Assembly: GCF_000761245.1 (NCBI RefSeq)
Contig: NZ_AWOR01000042.1
Location: 110,935 to 174,934 of the forward strand
Origin: Comamonas testosteroni
GTDB lineage: Bacteria > Pseudomonadota > Gammaproteobacteria > Burkholderiales > Burkholderiaceae_C
DNA: 64,000 nt
Direction of reading: 5' to 3'
The position numbers and the translations under genes were made by a program. The notes under the pieces are model-generated. The model was given only the letters and a program-made list of their open reading frames with translations, searched no databases and had not been told where the DNA came from. This document shows positions 7,975-15,532 of this stretch, piece by piece; position 1 is the first letter of the stretch, and every line of letters starts with the position of its first letter.

Positions 7975-8736
7975 ATGAGCCAGCACATCACCACCATTCC
8001 GGGCATGGCAGCTGCGACACTGGCCGCGGGCCTGCTGGCAGGCGCGCCAGCCTGGGCTCAGAACAAGGCTGAGGCCGATGCATGGCGCTTTCAGCTCACG
8101 CCCTATGTATGGATGACGGGGCTGAACGGCAGCGTCCGCCCGTTCAGAGGAGCGCCCACGGTGAACGTGAACAAATCGTTCTCGGACATTCTGGAGGATC
8201 TGGACGCTGCTGCCTTTGTGAACGGCACGGCACGCAAGGGGCAATATGTGCTGCAGGGCGACTTCAGCTACGCAGCCACATCGGACAAGGCTGCCCTACC
8301 CTTAGGCCTGAGCGCAAATGCCAAGATTCGCCAGACCTCGCTGACAATGACCGGCGGTCACAACTGGATGCTGAGCCCGCAGTCGAGCGTTGACCTGATG
8401 GCGGGGCTGCGCCTGTGGCAGATCAAGGCCGAAGTGAATGTGCCAGGGGTGGGTTCGGCGCAGTCCAACACCTCGTTCGTCGACCCCGTGGTCGCCGCAC
8501 GTTGGCGCTACGACATTGCGCCGCGCTGGTCCACCTTGGTGTATGCCGATATGGGTGGGCTGGATGTGGGCTCGAAGTTCACCTGGCAGGTGCACGGCTC
8601 GGTGAACTACCAAGTCAAGGAAAACATCTTTGTGTCCGTTGGCTACCGCCACCTGAGTGTGGACTACCGTGACGAGGGCAAGCGACTGGACTTCAGCCAG
8701 AGCGGCCCGATCGTCGGAGCGACGTTCAGGTTCTGA
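7975..8736 (+). CDS. outer-membrane beta-barrel protein
   Basis: 253 residues with a signal peptide (cleavage expected after APAWAQ). The mature part alternates hydrophobic and polar residues in strands typical of an 8-10 stranded barrel. Examples are WRFQLTPYVWMTGLNGSV, KGQYVLQGDFSYAATS and FVSVGYRHLSVDYRD. It ends in GATFRF, with the terminal Phe that the BAM complex recognises. GGGAG precedes the ATG, and the gene starts 9 bp after the amidohydrolase. The pairing suggests the barrel admits or displays something related to that enzyme's substrate; this is inference. Confidence 0.85.
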   Translation: MSQHITTIPGMAAATLAAGLLAGAPAWAQNKAEADAWRFQLTPYVWMTGLNGSVRPFRGAPTVNVNKSFSDILEDLDAAAFVNGTARKGQYVLQGDFSYAATSDKAALPLGLSANAKIRQTSLTMTGGHNWMLSPQSSVDLMAGLRLWQIKAEVNVPGVGSAQSNTSFVDPVVAARWRYDIAPRWSTLVYADMGGLDVGSKFTWQVHGSVNYQVKENIFVSVGYRHLSVDYRDEGKRLDFSQSGPIVGATFRF

Positions 8737-9093
8737 TCCTCACCAGCAGATAGACAATACCCAGCCCGCCAGACCAGCGGCTTTAATGCCACATGCAGCA
8801 ATGGCATAGGCGATGGCAATCGCTGCGCGCGAGCCGGGCTGCGCCAGGCCCTCGATAGCGCTGGCTTACCTGGTGCACGATCTCGCTCGGTTTCGGCGCA
8901 TGGAGTCTCCTCAACCACCGAAGGAGCAGAAACTGAAAATGCGCTCAAAACACCATCACAGAGCAAACCAGGGGCGTGCGCACTCATTGCTGCAGTCGCC
9001 TTTCTTTGCTCCGTCAGCCGCCTGCGACGGGCGACAATGTCAAAGCTGCACCAACTGACCAACACAAGAAATCCGACAGGCCACGAGGCATCA
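8737..9093. other. intergenic region without a supported gene
   Basis: Short frames on both strands have no ribosome binding site and no protein-like composition. No terminator was found after the beta-barrel gene, so its transcript may run on. Confidence 0.45.
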
Positions 9094-9954
9094 ATGAACC
9101 GCACCGAATTCCTGCAACAGCCCGAAGTCGTTGGCTTTACCGACTGGCTTGCAGCCACACTCCCCCAGCGACAGATTCAGTTGAACATTCGCTCTTCCAG
9201 CTACGTACCCAAGGGCTTGATAGCCACCACCTGTTTTGCCGATCTGGTACCTCGCCACTACCGCTGGCGGGCGACTGGCCTGACAACGGGCGACTGGGCC
9301 GAGTCGTGCATAAAGACAAGCACTCTTTCTGCCAAGCTGCGCACTGCCGTGCAGGCCAACGATGCGACAGCCACCCTGGCCGCCTGTAGCGATGTGCTGG
9401 ATTGGGGCGGCGAGCGCAACCCCAAAGAAGGCGCGCGGCCCTTTCTTGTGGGCCTTGGCTCTAACATCAGCCACTACATTGCCCAGACCCACCAGGAAAT
9501 GGCGCTTGGCTCGGCCAGCCTGCGCACCGGCTTTCCGACAGTGCGGCTCATGAACTCCATGCTCACCAAGGTGCACGCCTTCTATTCGGCCGAAGGCTTG
9601 CCCATCTATGACTCACGGGTCAGCGCCGCAGCGGCTGCTCTGGTGGAGTTCTGGCGCCGCAGCAGCGGCACGCCCCACCTGCCCGATACGCTGAGCTTCC
9701 CGCTGGCCGGCGGCAGCCAGAAGCTCCAGCACAAACTGGCTTGCCTGTTTGACCAGCCACCGACGCCGGGCACCCTGCTCTACACCAGCCAAAGCACGCC
9801 CCAGCGCTGGGCTGGCGCCAAGGTGCGACTGGCCTGGGTAATGGCCGAGACCCTGCGCAAGACCCCCAGCCTGTTTTCAGGCCAGCCCGATCGCATGCGC
9901 GCCATGGAAGCTTCGCTCTTCATGGTGGGCTACGACCTGAGCTGCCTGGCCTGA
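9094..9954 (+). CDS. hypothetical protein (286 aa)
   Basis: Cytoplasmic 286-residue protein that I do not recognise. GAGG lies 6 bases before the ATG at 9094; the upstream in-frame start at 9037 has none. It looks mostly helical. The segment LPIYDSRVSAAAAALVEFWR recalls the 'IxDSRVA' helix of some helix-hairpin-helix, DNA-glycosylase-like uncharacterised proteins, but this is a weak memory-based hint. The gene stands alone between regions with no other genes. No signal peptide or membrane segment. Confidence 0.75.
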   Translation: MNRTEFLQQPEVVGFTDWLAATLPQRQIQLNIRSSSYVPKGLIATTCFADLVPRHYRWRATGLTTGDWAESCIKTSTLSAKLRTAVQANDATATLAACSDVLDWGGERNPKEGARPFLVGLGSNISHYIAQTHQEMALGSASLRTGFPTVRLMNSMLTKVHAFYSAEGLPIYDSRVSAAAAALVEFWRRSSGTPHLPDTLSFPLAGGSQKLQHKLACLFDQPPTPGTLLYTSQSTPQRWAGAKVRLAWVMAETLRKTPSLFSGQPDRMRAMEASLFMVGYDLSCLA

Positions 9955-10471
9955 ACAAAACAGCCCCTGCCAACCAGTAGCTGCAAGGCTTTTCCGCACC
10001 CAGGAATTTAGGTCAAATAGTCCTCCAGCGCCGATTCATCAAACGCCGGAAGCTATCCAAACGGCTAGCTCTGGAAAAAGCCAATGGGCCTGTCGAAGGC
10101 GGACAAGGGCAAAAGGGCAAAACGGCAAGGCAGGCGGAATCACGGCAGCGCCCTTCACCAAGGCATAAGGCCAGCCGGTGGACCCGATTCAGGGTACTGC
10201 GTTTGGAGCGACTTGCATCGTGGAGACAGCGACCGCAATCCTGAATGAGCCCAGAACCCACCACATCCTGCTGCGCGTTTGGATGAATACTGTGAGGAAT
10301 ATCGAGAGTTCCGCCTCAAACGTAAACCAAATGCTACGTAATGGCCGTGAACTCACAAAATTCAGCGTTGTGCCACGTTCTCCTACAGAAGGGTTTTCCA
10401 TGACTCGGCGACCATGCACCCACAGCAAGCCAACCCGGTTTGCTGATCACCAACCTGAAGGAGTGAAGGAC
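9955..10471. other. intergenic region without a supported gene
   Basis: A plus-strand frame open from 10178 is the upstream extension of the small gene at 10472 and has no start signal of its own. No obvious promoter or hairpin was seen. Confidence 0.45.
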
Positions 10472-10669
10472 ATGACGCAACAAGCGAACCAGCAGCACAG
10501 CCCCAGCCAACAGGACAAGCAGCAACAGCAGCAGCAAAACCCTGGGCAACGCCAGCCAGGCCAGAGCACCAGCCAGCCCGGCCAGCAGCAACAGCAAACC
10601 CCGGGACAGCAGAAGAACCCTGCTCAGCAACAGCAGCCTGGGCAGCAGCACAAAACGCCTCAGCAGTGA
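10472..10669 (+). CDS. Gln/Pro-rich low-complexity small protein (65 aa)
   Basis: 65 residues, roughly one half Gln, with runs of five or six Gln separated by PG, QPGQ and KTPQQ. It begins MTQQANQQHSPSQQDK. GAAGGAGTGAAGGA lies before the ATG, so translation is well supported. It has no hydrophobic core and should be intrinsically disordered. Small Gln-rich proteins of this kind occur in Burkholderiales near stress genes, but no function is established to my knowledge. It is 67 bp ahead of the PRC-barrel gene on the same strand. The CAG/CAA run is a likely site of repeat-length variation. Confidence 0.65.
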   Translation: MTQQANQQHSPSQQDKQQQQQQNPGQRQPGQSTSQPGQQQQQTPGQQKNPAQQQQPGQQHKTPQQ

Positions 10670-10736
10670 AAGTCAGCGCCCGGCGCTGGCCCACCTTGCC
10701 AGCGTTGTTCTGTATCACGCAAAGAAAGGAGCAGGA

Positions 10737-11084
10737 ATGCAATTAACCTCACCTGTCATCTCATCCGATCGTGTCAACGGCACCAACGTCTACAACCCCA
10801 ACGGCGAAAAACTGGGAGCTATCGACTCACTGATGATCGACAAGCTCACCGGCAAGATTCGATATGCAGTGATGCAGTTTGGCGGTTTCCTGGGCATCGG
10901 CTCAGATCTCTACCCACTGCCGTGGGATAGCCTCAAATACGAACCCAGCCAAGGCGGGTACGTGGTCTCCGTCACCAAGGAGCGGCTTGAAAATGCCCCT
11001 CACTACGAGGGAGGCACATTGCCCGAATACACCGACGACTACGGCCGCCGTGTTTATGACCACTATGGTGTGCCCTTTGTCTGA
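10737..11084 (+). CDS. PRC-barrel domain protein
   Basis: 115-residue protein with a single PRC-barrel domain. MQLTSPVISSDRVNGTNVYN and the following EKLGAIDSLMIDKLTGKIRYAV are typical of the family, followed by a strand with the LYPLPW motif. The C-terminal third (GGTLPEYTDDYGRRVYDHYG) is Tyr- and Asp-rich. PRC barrels occur in photosynthetic reaction centre H subunits, in RimM, and as stand-alone stress-linked proteins; this is the last type. AAAGGAG precedes the ATG. Possibly co-expressed with the Gln-rich protein upstream. Confidence 0.85.
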   Translation: MQLTSPVISSDRVNGTNVYNPNGEKLGAIDSLMIDKLTGKIRYAVMQFGGFLGIGSDLYPLPWDSLKYEPSQGGYVVSVTKERLENAPHYEGGTLPEYTDDYGRRVYDHYGVPFV

Positions 11085-11229
11085 CCCCGGCACGCAGCCA
11101 CACATGCGCTAGTGCCCAAACTCAAGAAAAACCGCAGGCCGGTCAGCGCCGGCCGCCATCCATTTGGAGTTCAGCCCACCTCGCGGTCGGCTTTTTTTTG
11201 CGCGGAGATTTTCAAATGTAGCCTCCCGG

Positions 11230-11524
11230 CCCCGCGGGCCTTAAGCGCGACCTCTCCCCGCAGGGTCAAGCGGGGCCATCTGGTGTGATTGCTCCAGGTA
11301 CAAGGTATTGCTCAAAATCGAGGCCTGAAATACGCTTTGCCAATACCGTACGTAGTGCACAAGCTGTGGGCTGCGGTCTGAGCGGTCACACCAGATGGTG
11401 ACGTTACCCATCGCTTTCTGCCGAGCCTGAGGTTCTCTACCCTCCCTCCGCTTCCCCAGGCACGCCGCAAGGCATCGGCCTTTACGCACAAGCCCACCCG
11501 CCAACGCCGGTGGGCTTTTTCTTT
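11230..11524 (+). ncRNA. candidate structured small RNA ending in a terminator
   Basis: The 700-base gap after the PRC-barrel gene holds no protein gene but is rich in structure. CCCCGC and GCGGGG form a short hairpin near 11256-11276. An 18-bp inverted repeat (CATCTGGTGTGATTGCTC at 11277-11294 against GAGCGGTCACACCAGATG at 11380-11397; 16 of 18 pair) encloses 85 bases. A strong terminator closes the block at 11491-11521. This is what a stable plus-strand small RNA would look like, but I identified no promoter and no known RNA family. It could instead be a small palindromic mobile element. Confidence 0.35.
11491..11521 (+). terminator. rho-independent terminator
   Basis: AGCCCACC (11491-11498) pairs with GGTGGGCT (11509-11516), followed by a T-rich tract. 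No protein gene ends just upstream, which argues that something non-coding is transcribed here. Confidence 0.85.
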
Positions 11525-11582
11525 GCCGGCAGGCACTGGCAGGCACTCAGTGCGGCCACGCAACACATGGGGTCGACGTCTG

Positions 11583-11612
11583 TTGACGCGCTGTACAGGG
11601 CAAATTTAAACT
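11583..11612 (+). promoter_or_regulatory. candidate sigma-70 promoter overlapping the LexA box
   Basis: TTGACG (11583-11588) and TAAACT (11607-11612) are separated by 18 bases, a reasonable -35/-10 pair. The predicted start point near 11619 falls inside the LexA box, so bound repressor would block transcription. Confidence 0.5.
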
Positions 11613-11631
11613 ACTGTACAAATGAACAGCA
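11612..11631. promoter_or_regulatory. LexA (SOS) box
   Basis: TACTGT-N8-ACAGCA: the core CTGT (11614-11617) and ACAG (11626-11629) are exact, with the 8-base spacing of the proteobacterial SOS box, and TA before it fits the consensus. A second CTGTACAG lies at 11591-11598. LexA itself is encoded at the left edge of the window. Confidence 0.7.
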
Positions 11632-11795
11632 CTGATGAAAATAACAGTAAAATTCCAAGCAACAGCTTGCTGCACCAGAGCGCGAAGCGCATTCACTCCA
11701 TACCTTCGTTGGTTTCGCCTGCTCGCAAGAGCGCTGGCCTTTTTTATTCGCCCCCGCCTATCCAGCGGGCCTGCCTCTCGCCACAAGGAGATTCC

Positions 11796-11870
11796 ATGCT
11801 GTACAGCACCGTTCCTCAACCCGTTGATGAAGACCTCGTGCAGCGCCTGCGCGAGAAGGGGGGCCTGTGA
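11796..11870 (+). CDS. micro-ORF 1 of SOS-box locus (24 aa)
   Basis: Encodes MLYSTVPQPVDEDLVQRLRE plus KGGL. AAGGAG lies 5 bases before the ATG, the best translation signal in the locus. The peptide is acidic then basic, probably helical at its C-terminal half, and has no membrane segment. Its stop TGA overlaps the GTG of the next micro-ORF (GTGA), so the two should be translationally coupled. An in-frame extension to 11622 would start inside the LexA box without a ribosome binding site, so I reject it. It may be a leader peptide whose job is to deliver ribosomes to the next frame. Confidence 0.45.
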   Translation: MLYSTVPQPVDEDLVQRLREKGGL

Positions 11871-11956
11871 AATGGCCACACATCCCCACCGTCGCGCTCG
11901 CGCTGCTCCTCGCAGCCCTGCTCTTGATCGCCCCGGCCTTGGAGCAAGGCTACTGA
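11867..11956 (+). CDS. micro-ORF 2: single-helix membrane peptide (29 aa)
   Basis: Starts with GTG in a GTGA overlap and encodes MKWPHIPTVALALLLAALLL followed by IAPALEQGY. This is a short cytoplasmic-type N-terminus and one strongly hydrophobic helix. Codons end mostly in G or C, as in local genes, while the competing frame from the ATG at 11872 has poor codon use over the same bases. Size, hydrophobicity and position downstream of an SOS box recall LexA-controlled membrane toxins such as TisB (29 residues). That is analogy only; there is no sequence relationship I can claim. A phage lysis-type origin is the main alternative. Confidence 0.45.
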   Translation: MKWPHIPTVALALLLAALLLIAPALEQGY

Positions 11957-12051
11957 CCGCCGCGCAATGGAGCCTCACCCTCCTGGGGATCTTTTGCCTC
12001 ATCGGCGTGGCGGTCGTCATTGCCACCACCCCGGAAGCCTGGCCGCTGTGA
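11953..12051 (+). CDS. micro-ORF 3: second single-helix membrane peptide (32 aa, CTG start or frameshift)
   Basis: The frame TAAQWSLTLLGIFCLIGVAV, continuing VIATTPEAWPL, has good codon use and one clear membrane helix. It has no ATG or GTG at the right place. A CTG at 11953 overlaps the previous stop as CTGA, mirroring the GTGA junction before it. Other readings are a ribosomal frameshift fusing it to micro-ORF 2, giving a two-helix hairpin, or a 59-residue product starting at ATG 11872 with an Arg-rich N-terminus. Whichever is right, two adjacent helices are encoded in different frames. Confidence 0.35.
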   Translation: MTAAQWSLTLLGIFCLIGVAVVIATTPEAWPL

Positions 12052-12066
12052 ACGGTCAACCTCATC

Positions 12067-12106
12067 GATTTTGATAGCTACAGGCGTTTTCCTGACAAGC
12101 GCCAGA
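12067..12106. repeat. dispersed intergenic palindromic repeat, copy 2
   Basis: GATTTTGATAGCTACAGGCG followed by GACAAGCGCCAG. It has the GATTTTGAT and GATAGCT cores shared with the copies at 5641, 38557 and 58216. It lies just upstream of the ribosome binding site of the gene at 12120. Confidence 0.5.
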
Positions 12107-12119
12107 CCGGAGAAATATC

Positions 12120-12314
12120 ATGGAAAAGATCATCGAATCCCTGATCCTCGTCGCCGCCATCTTCATGGGCGTACTGTGGCTTGCCACCCCCAACGCCCAG
12201 GCTGACGAGCCCACCGCCCTCACCAAATCCGTGCGCGACGAGTTCGCCTGCCCGGGCATGCACGCCGAATGGCTGGACGCCCACACCGTCCAGTGCCTGC
12301 GCGAAAAGCCCTGA
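12120..12314 (+). CDS. small exported protein (64 aa)
   Basis: 64 residues starting MEKIIESLILVAAIFMGVLW, a signal peptide or N-terminal membrane helix likely cut near NAQA-DEP. The mature part is about 37 residues: acidic, with two Cys (FACPGMHAEWLDAHTVQCLR) that could form one disulfide. GGAG lies 8 bases before the ATG. Similar short proteins with a Cys-W-Cys tail occur in Burkholderiales phages and plasmids, as I recall, which would fit a prophage-derived origin for the SOS-box locus. It is the last gene of that block. Confidence 0.6.
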   Translation: MEKIIESLILVAAIFMGVLWLATPNAQADEPTALTKSVRDEFACPGMHAEWLDAHTVQCLREKP

Positions 12315-12651
12315 TCTACCACGCCCCGCAGCCCCCGCGAACAGCACATGCCCCATAGACACCGTGCGGCAATATCTGCAGCACCGCGACAGCCAGCGCA
12401 GCCGACTGCTGCCTGCTATGGAAAGCAAGACAGCTAGTTCAATTCAGACGATGCCATCAGTGGCAGCACACTTTCAAATGCAGATAGGGCAAGCGCAACG
12501 GAATCACCAATTCAGAAGCTCGAAAGCGCCCTCCAAGCAGACAAAAGCCCGCCAGGCTTCAGACCTAGAAGGCTTTTTTGCCAAGTGGTTGGCATGTACT
12601 ACCGCTACATCAATCTGTCATGTCGCAAGCCCGCAAGCACTTGCGCGAGCG
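12315..12651. other. intergenic region without a supported gene
   Basis: Open frames here are extensions of shadows and lack start signals. No hairpin or operator was recognised. Confidence 0.45.
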
Positions 12652-13032
12652 TTATTCGGAAGGTTTTGCGTAGACCTCTGCACTTAGCACCTCAAGGCCG
12701 ACAAAGGGTTCATTGCCTTCGACCCAGGCGTCGTGACCGGGTGGGATGGCGTAGGACTCTCCTGCGCTGAGCATTTTCTGAGAGCCATCCTGCATTTGAA
12801 CGGTGAGCTTTCCCGAAACGACGTGCCCCACATGCGAGAGTTGGCAGTAGTCGGTCTTCACCACGGGCTTGATGCATTCGGACCAGCGCCATCCGGGCTC
12901 AAAGTTAAACCGCCCAATCGTGTAGCCCTGAAGCTTTACGAGCTCCACGCGAGTTTTGCTAGGTGTGCGAAGTTCATCTGGCTCGCTGTGCGACCTGACT
13001 TCTAGCTTCTCAACGCTTACTGGAGTGGCCAT
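12652..13032 (-). CDS. cupin-domain protein
   Basis: 126-residue single-domain cupin. The ATG at 13032 (MATPVSVEKLEVRSH) is preferred over the one at 13047 because the AAGGAGAAAA ribosome site lies between them. Cupin motif 1 is degenerate (YCQLSHVGHVVSGKLTVQMQ) and motif 2 (LSAGESYAIPPGHDAWVEG) keeps the PPGHDAW core. One or two His remain as possible metal ligands. It may be a small-molecule binder or a simple isomerase. The gene stands alone on the minus strand. Confidence 0.85.
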   Translation of the reverse strand: MATPVSVEKLEVRSHSEPDELRTPSKTRVELVKLQGYTIGRFNFEPGWRWSECIKPVVKTDYCQLSHVGHVVSGKLTVQMQDGSQKMLSAGESYAIPPGHDAWVEGNEPFVGLEVLSAEVYAKPSE

Positions 13033-13598
13033 GATTTTCTCCTTCATAAGAGCTGCACCTCAAGCCCCCAAGGAATTCTTCAGGTATAGCTGGTGAGCTG
13101 AAGGACAGATGAAAAACTTATCACTATGTCATTCGCATGGCATTGCCAGGAGCGCTTATCAGTTACCAATTGCTCCATGCGACGCGCCACCGCCTGCGCC
13201 CCCAACCCACGGCTAACAGCAAAAAGCATGCTTTGACACACAGGGGGCCAATGCGCCCCATCTAAAGCGCCACAAGTTCGCACAAATTTTTCAGATTTGC
13301 ATACAGCAAGCAGGTCGAATGCAGCTGCACCAGGAACGGCATGACTTCTTTGCGCAGACTCAAGACGGCCCGGTGCGGACTGTTTTGGGCACAGCCAATG
13401 CCTTACCCATTGGTAAAGCTGGCTGAACTGTCCAGATCCCGCCCACCCAGCCTTCGCCGTGTGGGTTTGTTTTCTATTCACGCAGACACGATGGGTCACG
13501 CCGCCCCTTGGCCTCAGCGAGGTACATGCCCACGTCATCCACTGCGCACCAAGAGCCCACCAGCACCTGAGCCCGCCGATGTGAAGACTACGGCGCGA
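13033..13598. other. intergenic region without a supported gene
   Basis: A minus-strand frame of 152 codons (13080-13538) starts without a ribosome binding site and has an unlikely composition rich in Cys, Trp and Arg. I do not call it. No regulatory structure was recognised. Confidence 0.45.
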
Positions 13599-13844
13599 CT
13601 ACTTTGCAGGGTGGTCGCGGCGGAACAGCTCCCACTCGTCGATTTCCGTGCCATTGGGCAGCACGCAGATGCCGCGCTCTCCGGCTGTTGTCTTCTCGAT
13701 GCGGGTCTTGCCGCCCAGCTTGGCGCAGTACACCGATGCGGGGTTGGCCATGCCAATCACAGGCGCAGCAGGCTGAGGCTGGGCGCAACCGCTGATAGCA
13801 AGCGCAGAAAGTACTGCGCTGGTGGTTCCAAGTGCTTTTTTCAT
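13599..13844 (-). CDS. DUF333 lipoprotein
   Basis: 81-residue lipoprotein precursor. The start MKKALGTTSAVLSALAISGC gives a standard signal with the lipobox AISGC; longer in-frame starts to 13928 would disrupt it. The mature part carries the DUF333 pattern NPASVYCAKLGG...GERGICVLPNGT...EWELFRRDH, with two conserved Cys. Members are small outer-membrane or periplasmic proteins, sometimes mislabelled as haemolysin. The function is unknown. Confidence 0.85.
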   Translation of the reverse strand: MKKALGTTSAVLSALAISGCAQPQPAAPVIGMANPASVYCAKLGGKTRIEKTTAGERGICVLPNGTEIDEWELFRRDHPAK

Positions 13845-14164
13845 GGACTCAATGTAGCAAATTCCGCCTTTTTCAATTGAGCCGCCAAAACTCCTGATTC
13901 GCATCAATCCCTCGTTTCCTTCATTCATAGGGGCTAAGGGTTGGTACCGACGATGCTGGCGGCACTCTGTCAGCCAATGTCACTTTTAGTTATTTCACCT
14001 CCAAAAAAAGGAAAAGTGAACTGTCAGAAATCGCAAGAAGTTGTTAATTTCTGATCCGGAAGATGAGCGGCTGACACATTAGTCGCCGCCCTGGCATTTA
14101 GATTTGACTAGAGATATGGCCAGTCTGGCCTGTCTGTTGGTGATCACTAGCAGAAGGGCTGTGT
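13845..14164. other. intergenic region with inverted and direct repeats
   Basis: TCACTTTT (13980-13987) and AAAAGTGA (14012-14019) form an inverted repeat over 24 bases. The direct repeat CTGTCAG flanks it at 13967-13973 and 14021-14027. It lies between two divergent genes and could hold their promoters. Confidence 0.4.
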
Positions 14165-15382
14165 ATGCATACGAGCAACGACCACATCTTTGTGTTGATG
14201 CCATCTCTGTCCCTGCTCTTCTTGGCCGGCCTGCTGGGGGTGTGCTGGGCGACCCAGCCCAAGCAACGCTTTCTGCTCTGGCTGTGCGCCGCTTTCCTGC
14301 TAACAGCAATGTCCATCAGCATTCGCAGCGTGCTGAAGTTTGAAGTCCTCAATCACTATGTGGTTCTCGTCAACGCACTGTTTCTGGCGGGAGCTTGGTG
14401 TTTTTCCAAGAGCTTTTCAGAGCGTCGACGTGTACCCACATATCCGCTTGCTGCCCTTGTCTTGTGTGCCGCAACGCTGGCCTCGCTCTACTACTTCGTC
14501 AATGTGGCACAGAACCAGGTGGGTCGGCTGCACGCATTCGGTATAGGCGTAGCACTGATGCTCTTGCTGCCAGTGCCAGCAGTTCTCAAACGAGGCCTCA
14601 CCAACGATTGGCTGGATAGGACTTTGCTGTGGTCCTATCTGTCTTATGCAGTCTTTACCATGCTGCGCCCAACGCTGGTCGCAGCTTTCGCGCATAACGG
14701 TCTCGGCGATGCCATGGATGCCAACTCAACCTATTGGCTGACAACGCTGATGAGTATTTTGCTTTTTGCCTTGCTCTTCACCGTTTTAGTCTGTGCAGTC
14801 ACCATCAGGGACACAGTCCGTCAACTGCGCACTGAACGCGACCTGGATGCCTTGACCCAGATACTGAATCGCCGCGCATTCAGGGAAGCTGCACAGCATC
14901 GCCTGAGCGACCAGCGCCTGTATCCCATGGCGCTTCTGGCCAGCGATATTGATCACTTCAAACGCATCAACGACAACTGGGGGCATGACAAAGGTGACGA
15001 GGTCTTGCAGCTTGTCGCCAGAGCGATGCAGCACAATGTGCGCAGCAATGATCTGGTTGCACGCTTCGGCGGTGAAGAATTTATGGTTCTGCTGACCAAG
15101 ATCGATTTGCAAGGTGCCGAGCAAGTCGCCACGCGCATTGGCCTGGAGTTGAGAAATGACCAGGAGGTATTGCCGAACGGGCCAGCACTGACGCTGAGCT
15201 TCGGCATCACATCAATCAGCAATGCTGAACAGCTTGAAGGTGCACTGAGGCAAGCTGACCAGTTGCTGTACAGCGCCAAAAATGCTGGCCGAGACCGCGT
15301 TCATGTGGAAGGCCGAACTTACCCTGACATCAGCTTTGAACACACCATACCGGCAGACCACCCCATGGCCTTGCTGATGTGA
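14165..15382 (+). CDS. membrane-bound diguanylate cyclase
   Basis: Makes cyclic di-GMP from two GTP. 405 residues: an N-terminal membrane domain of about six or seven helices (residues 8-215) with no known sensor motif, then a GGDEF domain (about 230-385). The active-site motif is GGEEF at residue 302, an active form. RSND lies five residues upstream, fitting the RxxD inhibitory site for product feedback. DIDHFKRINDNWGHDKGDE is the typical metal-binding strand. It is related in architecture to the cyclase at 16327 on the other strand. Confidence 0.92.
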   Translation: MHTSNDHIFVLMPSLSLLFLAGLLGVCWATQPKQRFLLWLCAAFLLTAMSISIRSVLKFEVLNHYVVLVNALFLAGAWCFSKSFSERRRVPTYPLAALVLCAATLASLYYFVNVAQNQVGRLHAFGIGVALMLLLPVPAVLKRGLTNDWLDRTLLWSYLSYAVFTMLRPTLVAAFAHNGLGDAMDANSTYWLTTLMSILLFALLFTVLVCAVTIRDTVRQLRTERDLDALTQILNRRAFREAAQHRLSDQRLYPMALLASDIDHFKRINDNWGHDKGDEVLQLVARAMQHNVRSNDLVARFGGEEFMVLLTKIDLQGAEQVATRIGLELRNDQEVLPNGPALTLSFGITSISNAEQLEGALRQADQLLYSAKNAGRDRVHVEGRTYPDISFEHTIPADHPMALLM

Positions 15383-15532
15383 GCCGGTGAAATCACTGAC
15401 CAATGCCATCACGCACCAGGCAGCTCACGTATCCAAGTTGGCCCACAATGATCCATGCATGGTCGCTGGCAAACCCATTTGTCAGCATTGATGTACCCCG
15501 TCATGGGTGCACTTTTGTCAGTGGAATCTTTG

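Noticed and set aside
11622..11870. 82-aa version of micro-ORF 1 starting inside the LexA box
   Set aside because: The start would be within a few bases of the predicted transcription start, without a ribosome site. The ATG at 11796 has AAGGAG.
11872..12051. 59-aa reading of the second membrane helix from ATG 11872
   Set aside because: Possible, but its first 25 codons have poor third-position bias while the overlapping 29-aa frame has good bias there. Kept only as an alternative.
13080..13538. 152-codon minus-strand frame
   Set aside because: No start signal, and rich in Trp, Cys and Arg without any family pattern.
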